Assembly: GCA_947626995.1 (NCBI GenBank)
Contig: CANQUI010000002.1
Span: 40,141-104,140 of the forward strand
DNA from: an uncultured Eisenbergiella sp.
Lineage (GTDB): Bacteria; Bacillota; Clostridia; Lachnospirales; Lachnospiraceae
Direction of reading: 5' to 3'
Length of the DNA stretch: 64,000 bases
Position numbers and translations under genes: made by a program. This document shows, piece after piece, positions 19,757 to 30,099 of the stretch; position 1 is the first letter of the stretch, and the number at the start of each line of letters is the position of its first letter. The notes under the pieces are model-generated. The model made no database searches. It was not told where the DNA came from and saw only the letters and a program-made list of their open reading frames with translations.

Positions 19757-21151
19757 ATGGCCTTTAGTTCAATGCCTTTTTTATGCGTTTTTTTGCCGGT
19801 GGTTTTTTTGCTGTATTGTCTGATGCCGAATTTGCGGGCCAAAAACGCTCTTTTGACGGTGGTAAGCCTTTTGTTTTACGCCTACGGGGAGCCGGTCTAT
19901 GTGTTTTTGATGCTGGCCTGCGTCCTGTTCAATTATCTGGCGGCGCGCTCTTTTTTGGGAAAATCGGAGCGATGCAAAAAGGGGATCCTGGCGGCGGCGG
20001 TGGCGCTGAATCTGTCCATGCTGGCCGTATACAAATACGCGGGCATGTTCGTGGAGACATTTTGCGCCCTGACGGGGCTTTTGGTCCCTGTCCCGGCCAT
20101 CCGGCTGCCCATCGGCATCTCTTTTTTCACCTTTCAGGCCCTTTCCTATGTGGTGGACGTGTACCGGGGGAAGGTGACCGTGGAAAAACGGTTCTGGAAG
20201 GTGCTTTTGTACATTTCCTTTTTTCCCCAGCTCATCGCCGGGCCCATCGTCAAGTATGCCGATGTGGAAAAACAGATCGATCAGCGGTCCGTTACGCCAA
20301 AGGACGCGGCGTACGGACTGCGGCGTTTTATCGTCGGCCTGTCCAAAAAGGTGCTGCTTTCCAATACCATGGGGGCCGTGGCGGATTATGTGTTTGCCCT
20401 GCCGCCGCAGGAGATCGGCATGGTCACCGCCTGGACGGGAGCGGTGGCCTATCTGTTCCAGATCTATTTTGATTTCGGCGGCTACAGCGATATGGCCATC
20501 GGCCTGGGCCGGATGTTCGGGTTTCATTTCCGGGAGAATTTCCGGTACCCCTATATCGCGGCCAGTATGCAGGATTTCTGGAGGCGGTGGCATATTTCCC
20601 TGACGGACTGGTTCCGGGAGTATCTCTATATTCCGCTGGGAGGAAACCGGAAGGGAAAAAACCGGACGTGGATCAACAGACTGATCGTCTTTTTTTGCAC
20701 GGGGCTGTGGCACGGCGCCAACTGGACCTTCGTTCTCTGGGGCTTATTTCACGGTCTGTTTCTGACGCTGGAAACGATTTTTCCCAAACGGCCCCAAAAA
20801 GGAAAATGGGTGGGCCATCTTTATGTGCTGCTGGTGGTGTGCGTCGGCTTTGTGCTGTTTCGCGCCGACAACATGGGACAGGCATGGGGGATGCTGACGG
20901 CGATGTTTGCGGGAGCCGGCTGGACAAAGCAGGTGGCGGTATCCACCGCCCCCATTTTTCACAGACTGTTTTTTGTGACGCTGGCAGCCTGTCTGGTATG
21001 CGCGACGCCGCTGGCCCAAAGAATTACGCAGCGATGGAAAAGCCGGTTTCGGGAACCGGCGCTGTATGCGGCCTCCCTGGCGCTTCTTGCCTTGTGTCTT
21101 TTGAGTCTGTCGGGGGGAACCTACAATCCGTTTATTTATTTTAGATTCTGA
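19757..21151 (+). CDS. MBOAT family O-acyltransferase (AlgI/DltB-like)
   Basis: Polytopic; FFPQLIAGPIVKY, FDFGGYSDMAIGLGRMFGF, DFWRRWHISLTDWFREYLYIPLGGNRKG, GLWHGANWTFVLWG. Confidence 0.95.
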   Translation: MAFSSMPFLCVFLPVVFLLYCLMPNLRAKNALLTVVSLLFYAYGEPVYVFLMLACVLFNYLAARSFLGKSERCKKGILAAAVALNLSMLAVYKYAGMFVETFCALTGLLVPVPAIRLPIGISFFTFQALSYVVDVYRGKVTVEKRFWKVLLYISFFPQLIAGPIVKYADVEKQIDQRSVTPKDAAYGLRRFIVGLSKKVLLSNTMGAVADYVFALPPQEIGMVTAWTGAVAYLFQIYFDFGGYSDMAIGLGRMFGFHFRENFRYPYIAASMQDFWRRWHISLTDWFREYLYIPLGGNRKGKNRTWINRLIVFFCTGLWHGANWTFVLWGLFHGLFLTLETIFPKRPQKGKWVGHLYVLLVVCVGFVLFRADNMGQAWGMLTAMFAGAGWTKQVAVSTAPIFHRLFFVTLAACLVCATPLAQRITQRWKSRFREPALYAASLALLALCLLSLSGGTYNPFIYFRF

Positions 21152-21162
21152 GGGGCGAAAAA

Positions 21163-22575
21163 ATGAAAAAAAAGGCGTATCTGCTGTATTGCACACTGGT
21201 TTTGCTGGCCTGCCTGATCCCGTTTTTGGGGATGGCGGTGCGGCCCACGATGCAGACCACGGAAAATACCACATTGGCGGCATGGCCGAAACTGAGGACG
21301 GATGCCGGGCTCAACCTTTCCTTTTTACAGGAGGCAGGGGCGTATTTTACCGACCATTTTGCGTTCCGGCAGGAGCTGGTGGCCGCAAACGCCAGGATCC
21401 GGGGGGATTTGTTTGCCGTTTCGGCGTCGGACAGCGTGATTGTGGGGAAAAACGGATGGCTGTATTACGAGGCCACGCTGGACGATTTTCAGCATAACCA
21501 CGCCCTGTCTGACCGGATGCTGTTTAATATCGCCCATAATCTTTCTCTGATGCAGGAATACGCCGAAAGCCTGGGAGAGACCTTTGTATTTGCGGTGGCG
21601 CCCAATAAGAATACCCTTTACGGCGAAAATATGCCGGACCGGTACCGGTATCAGGTGGAGGAAAAAAGCGACCTGCAGCGGCTTTCTGCCTGGCTGGAGC
21701 GAGAGGGCGTTTCTTACGTGGATCTGTACGGACTGTTTCGCGACCGGCAGGAGGTGCTGTATTACGCCCGGGATTCCCACTGGAATCAAAAGGGGGCTAC
21801 GCTGGTTTATCAGGCGCTGCTGGACGCCTGTGGGGTGGAACATGAAACCTACGACAGCCTTCCGTATGTGACCGCGAAAGATTATTACGGGGATCTGAAC
21901 CGGATGCTGTATTCTGTAGGGGCGCGGCCGGAGGAGGAGATCCGTTATCAGAAGGAGTTCACCTATTCCTACGTCACGGGCGACGACGTGGAGGATACCT
22001 ATATTCAGACCTTCTGCGACCAGGGCAAAAAGAATCTGCTGATGTATCGGGATTCGTTCGGGAATTCCCTGCTGCCGTATTTTGCCCAGACCTTTTATAA
22101 CGCCACTTTTTCCAAGCAGGTGCCCTATCCGATGACAGATCTGGTCACCGCGCGTCCGGACGTGGTGATTTTGGAGAAGGTGGAGCGGCATCTGCCCACG
22201 CTGGGAACCGTGGCGCCCCTGATGAGCGGGCCCCGGCGCCGGCCTGGGACAAAACAGGAACGGGCAGAGGGCGATACCTGTCTGACGGTAAGAAAGTCGG
22301 GAAGCTACTGGGCGTTTGAAGGAATTGCGGACGAACGTCTGATGGAGACGGACGGAACAATCCGAATCGAAGTAAACGACGGCAGCCAAACGGCGGTTTA
22401 CGAGGCGTTTTGCGTGCAAAGGACCAGCGGGGAAAAGGTCAGCGATTACGGGTTTGTGCTGTACCTGTCGGAAATTTTGCTGGAAGGAGAGCAGTTTGAC
22501 GTGAAGGTTTTGACGCAAAACGGAGAAAAAGAGCGGATCCTGTGGGAAGGACAGCCGGAAAGGGTGCAGGAATGA
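21163..22575 (+). CDS. DHHW/AlgX-AlgJ-like SGNH-type accessory protein of MBOAT acetylation systems
   Basis: Gene after MBOAT; FTDHFAFRQELVAANARIRG, GKNGWLYYE, YYARDSHWNQKGATLVYQ, YRDSFGNSLLPY. Confidence 0.88.
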   Translation: MKKKAYLLYCTLVLLACLIPFLGMAVRPTMQTTENTTLAAWPKLRTDAGLNLSFLQEAGAYFTDHFAFRQELVAANARIRGDLFAVSASDSVIVGKNGWLYYEATLDDFQHNHALSDRMLFNIAHNLSLMQEYAESLGETFVFAVAPNKNTLYGENMPDRYRYQVEEKSDLQRLSAWLEREGVSYVDLYGLFRDRQEVLYYARDSHWNQKGATLVYQALLDACGVEHETYDSLPYVTAKDYYGDLNRMLYSVGARPEEEIRYQKEFTYSYVTGDDVEDTYIQTFCDQGKKNLLMYRDSFGNSLLPYFAQTFYNATFSKQVPYPMTDLVTARPDVVILEKVERHLPTLGTVAPLMSGPRRRPGTKQERAEGDTCLTVRKSGSYWAFEGIADERLMETDGTIRIEVNDGSQTAVYEAFCVQRTSGEKVSDYGFVLYLSEILLEGEQFDVKVLTQNGEKERILWEGQPERVQE

Positions 22576-24524
22576 AAAAACTGATGGGATTTTTTGGCAG
22601 GACGCTCGTTACCCTTCTGGGGATCATTCTGCTTTTTGCCGTCGCGTTTGGCGCAGGTCTGCTGCTGCAGCCCAGAGGGCCCAAACCCGTCATTCCGGAA
22701 GGGATGCTGCAGGTCACTTTGCAGGACGGGCAGCTTTTGATCGGCTGGCCCGACCGGCTGGAAATTGCCCGGTGCCGGATCGAATACAGCGCCGACGGGA
22801 AGGAATATACGCAGCTGGGCGTTTTTTCCAATCACAGCGTGATCCTGCAGGAAACGCAAGAGAATACCCCGGTCTATCTGAAGCTGCGGCCGATCCGGGA
22901 GACGGTCAACTGGCTGGGTGTTTCGTGTGAAAAGCAGGGGGATCTTTCCGATATCCGAATCGAGCCCGCTGTTTTGGACGCGCCCGATCTGCAAAGCGAT
23001 GTGGACAGCGAGGATAAAAGAATTTTCTTCTCCTGTAACGCAAAGGAAGGAAGCGGATTTGAAATTTCCATCCAGAATGATCAGGGACAGTGGCAGAGTG
23101 TGGCGGAGACGGACAGCGCGCTGATCTGTCTGGGCGCGGGGCAGGATTTTGACGTTTTGCGCGGCCGGGATACGATCCTGTTTACGGGGCGCAGTTTTGT
23201 CCGAAAGGGGGGATACACCGCCTACAGTCCGTACGCAAAACCGGTGGAGATTGCGCACAGCGACCTGTTCGGCGATCAGTGGGGGATCACCTACGAAAGC
23301 CTTTCCGACCGCCGGTACGCCCTGCAGTGGGAGCCGGTTCCGGGCAAATACGGGGAGGTGCAGCAATGGTCTGCAAAGGAGGAGGACTGGGTGACAAAGG
23401 CGGTGCTCTCCCAGTCTGTCACCCGCTATGAGACCGGGACGCTGCCCTCGGGCACCCAGGTGAAATTCCGGGTGGTCAGCTATGATAACAGCGATCAGCG
23501 GCGGGAAGGGGTATACGCCCAGGCGCCGTATGAACTGACGTTTCGGACAGAGGTTTCCCCGCTATATTGCACCGTGTGGCCCCTCAATGAGCAGACGCTG
23601 TGGAAAAACGCGGACGGCACGGCGGCGCTGGCCAAGATCCCGGCGGGAGAGACGCTGTGCGTGCTGGGGGAGGAAGAAAACTGTTTTGAAGTCCGGTATC
23701 GGGATCAAATCGGGTATGTGGATCAAAGATACTGCATGATCGACCTGCGGGAATATCTGGGGGATCTTTGCGAGTATGAGATCCGAAACGGCGACGAGTC
23801 CCTCTTTCGCGTTCACGGCTACGAGATTCCGCAGATCTCCGGAACAAGGATCCGGGGATATGAGCATACAACGCTGTGCGACGGCGAATACCTGGTGCCC
23901 CTTTTGTATCCCACCGCCAGGATTTTGCTGCAGGCCGCCAACGCGGTCCGGCGGGACGGCTACCGTCTCCGGATCTACGACGCGTTCCGCCCCAATGAGG
24001 CCACCCGCTATCTGTACGATACCATGAGCGCCCTGATGGGGAAAAAGGCCGAAGGATCCGAACAGACCTACGCGGCGATTATGACGGGCAACCGCTATGG
24101 TCTGTCCTCCTTTCTGGCGCAGACCGTATCGGCCCATAACAGGGGGATCGCGCTGGATCTGACGTTGGTGGAGGAAGAAACCGGGACAGAACTTTCCATG
24201 CAGACCTCCATGCACGATCTGAGCTGGTATTCCTCCACGGCAGATAACAATGAAAACGCAAATCTGCTGGCCCGGTATATGTCTCTGGCCGGATTTAACG
24301 GCCTGGTCTCCGAATGGTGGCATTTCCAGGACGACGAGATCCGGGAGGAGCTGCAATTGAATGTCTACTTAAAGGAAGGCGTTACCCCAAAGGGCTGGAA
24401 AAAGGACGACGTCGGCTGGAAATATCGGCGGGAGGACGGAAGCTTTTGCCGGAGCATGATGCTGGAAATCGACGGCAAACAGCGGACCTTCGATGAAAAC
24501 GGATACTGTCTGAACGATTTTTAA
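22572..24524 (+). CDS. Second VanX-like peptidase M15 paralog
   Basis: SAHNRGIALDLTL and SEWWHFQ motifs; same architecture as 16474-18903 without the insertion; ATGA overlap with the preceding gene. Confidence 0.88.
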   Translation: MKKLMGFFGRTLVTLLGIILLFAVAFGAGLLLQPRGPKPVIPEGMLQVTLQDGQLLIGWPDRLEIARCRIEYSADGKEYTQLGVFSNHSVILQETQENTPVYLKLRPIRETVNWLGVSCEKQGDLSDIRIEPAVLDAPDLQSDVDSEDKRIFFSCNAKEGSGFEISIQNDQGQWQSVAETDSALICLGAGQDFDVLRGRDTILFTGRSFVRKGGYTAYSPYAKPVEIAHSDLFGDQWGITYESLSDRRYALQWEPVPGKYGEVQQWSAKEEDWVTKAVLSQSVTRYETGTLPSGTQVKFRVVSYDNSDQRREGVYAQAPYELTFRTEVSPLYCTVWPLNEQTLWKNADGTAALAKIPAGETLCVLGEEENCFEVRYRDQIGYVDQRYCMIDLREYLGDLCEYEIRNGDESLFRVHGYEIPQISGTRIRGYEHTTLCDGEYLVPLLYPTARILLQAANAVRRDGYRLRIYDAFRPNEATRYLYDTMSALMGKKAEGSEQTYAAIMTGNRYGLSSFLAQTVSAHNRGIALDLTLVEEETGTELSMQTSMHDLSWYSSTADNNENANLLARYMSLAGFNGLVSEWWHFQDDEIREELQLNVYLKEGVTPKGWKKDDVGWKYRREDGSFCRSMMLEIDGKQRTFDENGYCLNDF

Positions 24525-24578
24525 AGCGCAAAAAAGCGCGGCGGCCCTTTGGGCCGTTCTTTTCAAAGCCGCATGACG

Positions 24579-24606
24579 GGGCGTTCCCAAACGGGACGCC
24601 CTTTTT
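24579..24606 (+). terminator. Rho-independent terminator
   Basis: gggcgttccc caaac-type loop gggacgccc followed by ttttt. Confidence 0.8.
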
Positions 24607-24645
24607 GGCATGCCCTCGATTGCTGTCGAAAACGGTATAAATTTG

Positions 24646-24674
24646 TTGACAAGGATTATAAGGAAAATTAAAAT
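24646..24674 (+). promoter_or_regulatory. Sigma-A type promoter for the zinc-ribbon cluster
   Basis: TTGACA-17 bp-TAAAAT. Confidence 0.7.
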
Positions 24675-24742
24675 GAAAATAGAAAAATCAAAGAAGGAGG
24701 GTTTTGTCACTTTTTGATAAAAGGACAAAAGGGACAACAGAC

Positions 24743-25180
24743 ATGGCAAACGATACGTTTCAGAAGTTTAAATCCTCTGTGAACCGCGGGATCACCACCA
24801 TCAGCGTAAAGACCTCGTCATCGCTGGAAAAAACAAAGATCCGGACGCATATCGATTCTTTGGAAAGCGAGATCGGCAAGCTGTATCAGAGCGTGGGAGA
24901 GAACGCGTTTTTGATCTGGCAGCAAAACGGGGATTACGGAGCGCTGGACGAGCAGTGCAAACTGCTCCAGGCAAAGAAAGAGGAGGTTTCCCGTCTGACG
25001 CAGGAGCTGTCCTCGATTGACGAGAGAGACAATCAGATTCTGGGGAATACGAGACAGGACGCCGCGCCCGCGCCTGCGCCCGCCCCCGCGCCGCAGCCTC
25101 GGATAGTTTGCCCCAACTGCGGCGCACAGTATGAAACCGCTGTGAATTTCTGCCGGAAGTGCGGCAGTAAAATGCAGTAA
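24743..25180 (+). CDS. Zinc-ribbon domain protein (C-terminal ribbon)
   Basis: CPNCGAQYETAVNFCRKCG at C-terminus; APAPAPAPAP linker. Confidence 0.8.
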   Translation: MANDTFQKFKSSVNRGITTISVKTSSSLEKTKIRTHIDSLESEIGKLYQSVGENAFLIWQQNGDYGALDEQCKLLQAKKEEVSRLTQELSSIDERDNQILGNTRQDAAPAPAPAPAPQPRIVCPNCGAQYETAVNFCRKCGSKMQ

Positions 25181-25205
25181 AGAGAAAACGAGGGAGGAAA
25201 GAAGC

Positions 25206-27476
25206 ATGTTTTGCAGTGTATGCGGAAACGAGATGGAGGAAAACGCAAAGTTCTGTTCCAAGTGCGGAACGCCCGTAGAGCCGGCAGAACCGATTAAGGA
25301 AAGCGCGCCCGAAGCGCCCGCAGAGGAAAGCGCGCCCGAAGCGCCTGTAGAGGAAAGCGCGCCCGAGACACCCGCAGAGGAGAGTGTGCCTGAGGCGCCC
25401 GCAGAGGAGAGCGCGCCCGAGGCGCCCGCAGAGGAGAGTGCGCCCGAGGCGCCCGCGGAAGGCGCGTTTGTGTTCTGCCCCCATTGCGGGACAAAAAACA
25501 ACGCCGAAGATCTGTTTTGCGCCAGCTGCGGCGGCAGACTGGACGGCAGCGCAGCCGGGGCTGCGGAGGCAGCTTCGCCCGGCCAAAAAGCCGATGGCCA
25601 AAAAGCCGGTGGCTTTGGGAAGAAAGGGATTTTGATCGGAATTGCCGCCGCCGCTGTGATCCTGATTTTGGCGATTGTGGGGATCACGCTTTTGTCCGGC
25701 AAAAAGGACGGCGTCAACGACTTTTACTATGTGGCGGATAACGAGCTGTATGAAAAGAGCTTTGGCAAAGGCGATCCGAAGATGGTAGACGACGGGATCG
25801 TGGAAAGCGGCGGACCGCTTTTCGCATACTATGATCTGAAGCTTCGGATGAGCGATGACGGGAAATATCTGTTCTATCCCCGCAATTATGATTCCGACAC
25901 GTCCAGTTATGATCTCTATTGCGTCAGGACGGACAAGAAAAACGCGGAAGCGGTAAAGGTCGCCTCCGATATGATGACCGATTACGGGTCGGAATACGCC
26001 CTGCTTCCCGGGAACCGGATCGTGTATCTCAACAACGAGGGATCTTTGTACCTGAGCGATTTTAACGGAGAGAAGGAAAGAATTGCCAAGGACGCAAGAG
26101 AAATGGTGCTGTCCAAAGACGGCAGCCAGGTGGTATGGCTTTCCAACGAAGAAAACCGGATGTATTTCCAGGATCTGAAAAAGAAGGACGCCGAAAAAGA
26201 ACGGCTGGATTCCAACGTGACGTATGTGCAGGCATATTCGGATGATCTTAAAACGATCGTCTATATGAAGGACAACGCGCTGTATGTCATCGAAAATCTG
26301 AAGGATAAGAAAAAGATCTCGGAAGACGTGGAAAACCTGGCCGTTGTGGATATCAATGGAAAATACCGGATCTATTACGTAAAGCAGGACCCGGACGCGC
26401 AGGATATCTATATGTGGGATCTGGTCGAGGACGATCTGGCGGATTCCGACGCGCAGATCACAGAGCCCGATATCGAGGATTACCAGCATACGGAAATGCG
26501 TCAGACTTTCTGGGGAGTCAGCGAATATACGGTGACCGACGACGACGCCTATTATGCGGCGTACGATACGTACAGAGAAAAGCTGCAGCGCGATTATGTC
26601 AGGGATTATTTGAAGGGGGAAAGCCTGGGCGTGTCCGATTATTTTAACCGGGCGAATCTGATGGTCTATGACAGCGAAGCGAATGACAGCCGGATCATTC
26701 TGAAAGATAAGTGGGTGACGGCATCCAATTATTACAATGTGGAAGATTCTCAGGGATTTGTGAGTATCCTGGCCTATCTCAACGAGGAAAACCTTCCCAA
26801 GATCAAGCTGTCCACGGTGCTGGCGGAAGACGAGGACGAGAGCGATATTCTCGAAGACGGGCTGTCGGATTGTATGGTTACCGCGATCCAGTCGGATGAG
26901 ACCATTATCCCGGTGGAATTTGAAGGGGATTTCAACTACGGGGATTGTGAAATCGATTATGAGAAGAAGCTCCTTTATATCCTGCTCTATGAAATGGACG
27001 AAGACGGTATAGTCGAAGACGAAGCGAGTCTTGTTTCGATTCCGTATACCGGAAGCAACGCCGGCAAGGTGGAAGAAAAGGATACGGAGGTGGGAAGACT
27101 CTGCGGTCTGGTGGACGGAAAACTGTATTACTTAAAGGATTGCAACGATTCCATGGAAGGCGACCTCTACTGCGACAACAAACGCATTGATTCCGATGTT
27201 TCCGGCTATGTTTCCGGCGTATCGGGAGAACCGGGAAAGATTCTGTATCGGACGGAGTACGACGATGTGAACTATACGCTGAAGCTGTATGACGGCAAAG
27301 AAAGCAAAAAGATCGGATCGGACGTCTATACGTTTGAAGATTTTTCCAGTAATAAGATCCTGTTTTTGACGGATTACAGCACCTCCCGGTATGAGGGCGA
27401 ACTGAAACTCTACAACGGGAAGGAAGTGCAGCAAATCTCCAGCGACGTCAGCGCGATTCTTCGGATTGACGACTAA
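25206..27476 (+). CDS. Membrane protein with two zinc ribbons, a 9-aa repeat linker, TM helix and a large repeat-rich extracellular region
   Basis: CSVCGNEMEENAKFCSKCG and CPHCGTKNNAEDLFCASCG; ILIGIAAAAVILILAIVGITLL TM segment. Confidence 0.8.
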   Translation: MFCSVCGNEMEENAKFCSKCGTPVEPAEPIKESAPEAPAEESAPEAPVEESAPETPAEESVPEAPAEESAPEAPAEESAPEAPAEGAFVFCPHCGTKNNAEDLFCASCGGRLDGSAAGAAEAASPGQKADGQKAGGFGKKGILIGIAAAAVILILAIVGITLLSGKKDGVNDFYYVADNELYEKSFGKGDPKMVDDGIVESGGPLFAYYDLKLRMSDDGKYLFYPRNYDSDTSSYDLYCVRTDKKNAEAVKVASDMMTDYGSEYALLPGNRIVYLNNEGSLYLSDFNGEKERIAKDAREMVLSKDGSQVVWLSNEENRMYFQDLKKKDAEKERLDSNVTYVQAYSDDLKTIVYMKDNALYVIENLKDKKKISEDVENLAVVDINGKYRIYYVKQDPDAQDIYMWDLVEDDLADSDAQITEPDIEDYQHTEMRQTFWGVSEYTVTDDDAYYAAYDTYREKLQRDYVRDYLKGESLGVSDYFNRANLMVYDSEANDSRIILKDKWVTASNYYNVEDSQGFVSILAYLNEENLPKIKLSTVLAEDEDESDILEDGLSDCMVTAIQSDETIIPVEFEGDFNYGDCEIDYEKKLLYILLYEMDEDGIVEDEASLVSIPYTGSNAGKVEEKDTEVGRLCGLVDGKLYYLKDCNDSMEGDLYCDNKRIDSDVSGYVSGVSGEPGKILYRTEYDDVNYTLKLYDGKESKKIGSDVYTFEDFSSNKILFLTDYSTSRYEGELKLYNGKEVQQISSDVSAILRIDD
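25299..25460 (+). repeat. Six tandem 27-nt units encoding ESAPEAPAE-like nonapeptides
   Basis: ESAPEAPAE/ESAPEAPVE/ESAPETPAE/ESVPEAPAE/ESAPEAPAE/ESAPEAPAE. Confidence 0.9.
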
Positions 27477-27508
27477 ACGGAGCCGGATCTGTTTTAAAGG
27501 AGCGAATC

Positions 27509-29233
27509 ATGTTTTGTGCAAAGTGTGGAAATCAATTGCCTGACGGATGCCGTTTCTGCCCCAAGTGCGGAACCCCGGTGGGTAACGGCGCTCCTTCGCC
27601 TGCGGCAAAGCCGCAGGCGGCAGGACCGGCGGGAAACAAACCGCAGAAAAATAAAAAGAGCGGCGCAAAGAAGGGATGGATTGCAGTCCTGGTCGTAGCG
27701 CTGTTTCTTTTGATTCTGGCAGCAGCCGTTTTCTTTGGGATTCGTATGCTTCGTGAGCAGAGCGCGCCCAAAGAGACCGGCGAGCAAAGCGAAGAGGAAT
27801 TTTCTCAGGAAGAGAGCGTTTCTGACGGGACCGAATCCGAGGCAGAAGAGACGGAGGAAGCAAAAGAAAAGCAGCCGGCCGAGCTTGCAATCCGCCAGGT
27901 GGATAATATCGGTTTCCCGGAAATCACCTTCTACGCCAGCGTCACCGGATCCGACGGAGAATCGGTGAAGGGGCTGGGAAAGGAGGACTTTACCGTAACG
28001 GAGACCGACGGGCAGGGCAATTCGAAAGAGGCCGAGCTGTTGGACGTCTATCAGGTCGTTTCGGCGGATCGGATTAAAATGAATCTGGTTTTGGATACCA
28101 GCGACAGCATGGAGGAGGACGGAAAGCTTTCCGGCGCGAAAAACGCGGCGATCGCTTTTGTAAACGAATTGGATCTGGACGAAGGAGACGAGGTGGAGAT
28201 CATCCAGTTCAACGATTTCGTCTACATGGAAACAGAGTTTTCCGACGACAAGACGCTGCTGACAACCGCCATTAACGGCCTGACTGCGGCCGGAAACGCG
28301 GCGCTTTTGGACGGCATCTATACCGGTCTTTCGCAGACCTATTATGAGAGCGGCGCAAGGTGTGTGGTGGCGTTTACAGGCGGGGAAGAAAACGCCAGCA
28401 GCTATACCTATGAGGACGTGGTAAACACGGCCAAAAGCACCGGTATCCCGGTCTTTATCATCGGGATCGGGGATTCTCCAAACGCCGACAGCCTGAAACA
28501 ACTGGCGCAACAGTGTTCGGGCAAATATTATGCCGCCGGCGAGGAGGATCTGGAGGAGATCCTGGAAGAGATCTCTCTGCAGATCTACCAGGAACAGCAG
28601 GATTACTATGCCTTTCGTTATATCAGCCCCGACGCCGACAACACGGAAGAAGAAAGAAGCATTGTGCTTGCGTCTTCGTCGTCCGCGCCCATCGAGGGCG
28701 AGTGCCGGAAGGAATATTTCCCCACGGCGGACTTGGACAGCGCTTTTTCCGCCTCCTATGTGAACCTGGATTTTATGATCCCGGATTCTTCTCAGCGGGA
28801 GGTAACGATGTCGGATCTGGAAGGCATGAGCCTGGCGCAGCTTCGGATCGCCCGGAACGAAATTTTTGCGCGGCACGGCAGACAGTTTAAGGATGTGATG
28901 TTAAACCAGTGGTTCTACTCCAAGACCTGGTATCTGGAAATTGCAAAAAAGTATTCGCCGCAGGACTTCGACTCGTTATCGCCCAGTCCTTTGTCCGATC
29001 TGGAAAATGAAAACATCACGTTTATCAAGGAGTATGAGGATTTTCTGACGGAGTCCTCCGATATTTTCCCGGACGCGGAGAAAACGCTTCTGAGCGAATA
29101 TGATCTTTGCCTTGGCAGGGATATTTTACAAAAGGCGCTGGATCAGGTGATGAACTACTCCGATACGGACATTCTTGAACAGAATATCCGGCTGATCGAG
29201 GAAGCCATCGACAGAGATGAGGTGGCGTATTGA
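27509..29233 (+). CDS. Zinc-ribbon, TM, vWA domain and YARHG domain protein
   Basis: [40 protein letters not shown] (MIDAS-like); [31 protein letters not shown] (YARHG). Confidence 0.87.
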   Translation: MFCAKCGNQLPDGCRFCPKCGTPVGNGAPSPAAKPQAAGPAGNKPQKNKKSGAKKGWIAVLVVALFLLILAAAVFFGIRMLREQSAPKETGEQSEEEFSQEESVSDGTESEAEETEEAKEKQPAELAIRQVDNIGFPEITFYASVTGSDGESVKGLGKEDFTVTETDGQGNSKEAELLDVYQVVSADRIKMNLVLDTSDSMEEDGKLSGAKNAAIAFVNELDLDEGDEVEIIQFNDFVYMETEFSDDKTLLTTAINGLTAAGNAALLDGIYTGLSQTYYESGARCVVAFTGGEENASSYTYEDVVNTAKSTGIPVFIIGIGDSPNADSLKQLAQQCSGKYYAAGEEDLEEILEEISLQIYQEQQDYYAFRYISPDADNTEEERSIVLASSSSAPIEGECRKEYFPTADLDSAFSASYVNLDFMIPDSSQREVTMSDLEGMSLAQLRIARNEIFARHGRQFKDVMLNQWFYSKTWYLEIAKKYSPQDFDSLSPSPLSDLENENITFIKEYEDFLTESSDIFPDAEKTLLSEYDLCLGRDILQKALDQVMNYSDTDILEQNIRLIEEAIDRDEVAY

Positions 29234-30096
29234 TGAGAAGAAAGATACAACTGGGGATTCTGTGCGCCATGCTGGGTTCGTTCTGTCTGTTTGGCTGCGA
29301 AAAGACGCAGGATGAACCGGCGGAAACGCTGGCCGCGCAGACAGAATCGAAGGAAGACGCACCGGAGAACATAGAACAGATGCGGGAGACGGAAACGGAG
29401 TCCGAAACCGAGACGGAGACGGAAACCGAGACCGAGACCGAGACCGGTCAGAAGTATCTGGTCGTCATTGACGCGGGCCATCAGCAAAAAGGAAATTCCG
29501 AAAAAGAGCCGGTGGGACCGGGCGCGCAGGAGCAGAAAGCGAAGGTATCCTCCGGTACGCAAGGGGTGGCCAGCGGTCTTTGCGAGTATGAACTGACGCT
29601 GCAGGTCTCTCTCAAATTAAAGGAAGAGCTTCTGGCGCGCGGCTATGATGTGATCATGGTGCGGGAGACCAACGAAGTGGATATCAGCAACAGCCAGAGG
29701 GCGCAGGTAGCCAACGAAAATAACGCCGATGTTTTTCTGCGGATTCATGCCAACGGCTCTCAGGACGGAAGCGTCACCGGCGCGATGACGATCTGCCAGA
29801 CGCCGGATAACCCGTATTGCGGCGCGCTCTATGCGCAAAGCAGAAGCCTGGCGCAGAATGTCCTGGATCAAATGACGCAGCTGACCGGGGCGAGAAGCGA
29901 GGGCGTCTGGGAAACCGATACCATGAGCGGGATCAACTGGTGCACCGTTCCGGCCACCATCGTGGAAATGGGATATATGACCAATCAGGAGGAGGATCTG
30001 AAAATGGCCTCCGAAGAATATCAGGAAAAGATTGTGACCGGGATCGCCAACGGCGTGGACGCATACTGTGCACAGTTGGGAAAGGAGCAGGGATAA
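29233..30096 (+). CDS. N-acetylmuramoyl-L-alanine amidase (Amidase_3), lipoprotein with TE-rich linker
   Basis: [10 protein letters not shown] lipobox; [21 protein letters not shown]...[28 protein letters not shown]...[15 protein letters not shown]. Confidence 0.92.
   Translation: MRRKIQLGILCAMLGSFCLFGCEKTQDEPAETLAAQTESKEDAPENIEQMRETETESETETETETETETETGQKYLVVIDAGHQQKGNSEKEPVGPGAQEQKAKVSSGTQGVASGLCEYELTLQVSLKLKEELLARGYDVIMVRETNEVDISNSQRAQVANENNADVFLRIHANGSQDGSVTGAMTICQTPDNPYCGALYAQSRSLAQNVLDQMTQLTGARSEGVWETDTMSGINWCTVPATIVEMGYMTNQEEDLKMASEEYQEKIVTGIANGVDAYCAQLGKEQG
29389..29445 (+). repeat. In-frame (TE)n-coding hexanucleotide repeat
   Basis: gagacggaaacggagtccgaaaccgagacggagacggaaaccgagaccgag... 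Confidence 0.8.
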
Positions 30097-30099
30097 GTG

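Noticed and set aside
16474-24524. Vancomycin-resistance (vanXY-type) cluster
   Set aside because: M15 motifs are present, but there is no vanH/vanA-type ligase or VanRS pair; better read as wall remodelling.
25299-25460. Possible CRISPR-like array
   Set aside because: Units are contiguous, in-frame with a protein and have no spacers; it is a coding tandem repeat.
24801-26489. 562-aa minus-strand ORF with repeated CGRLGRALL units
   Set aside because: Antisense to the zinc-ribbon genes; the repeat is the reverse complement of the ESAPEAPAE array and there is no family-like sequence or RBS context.
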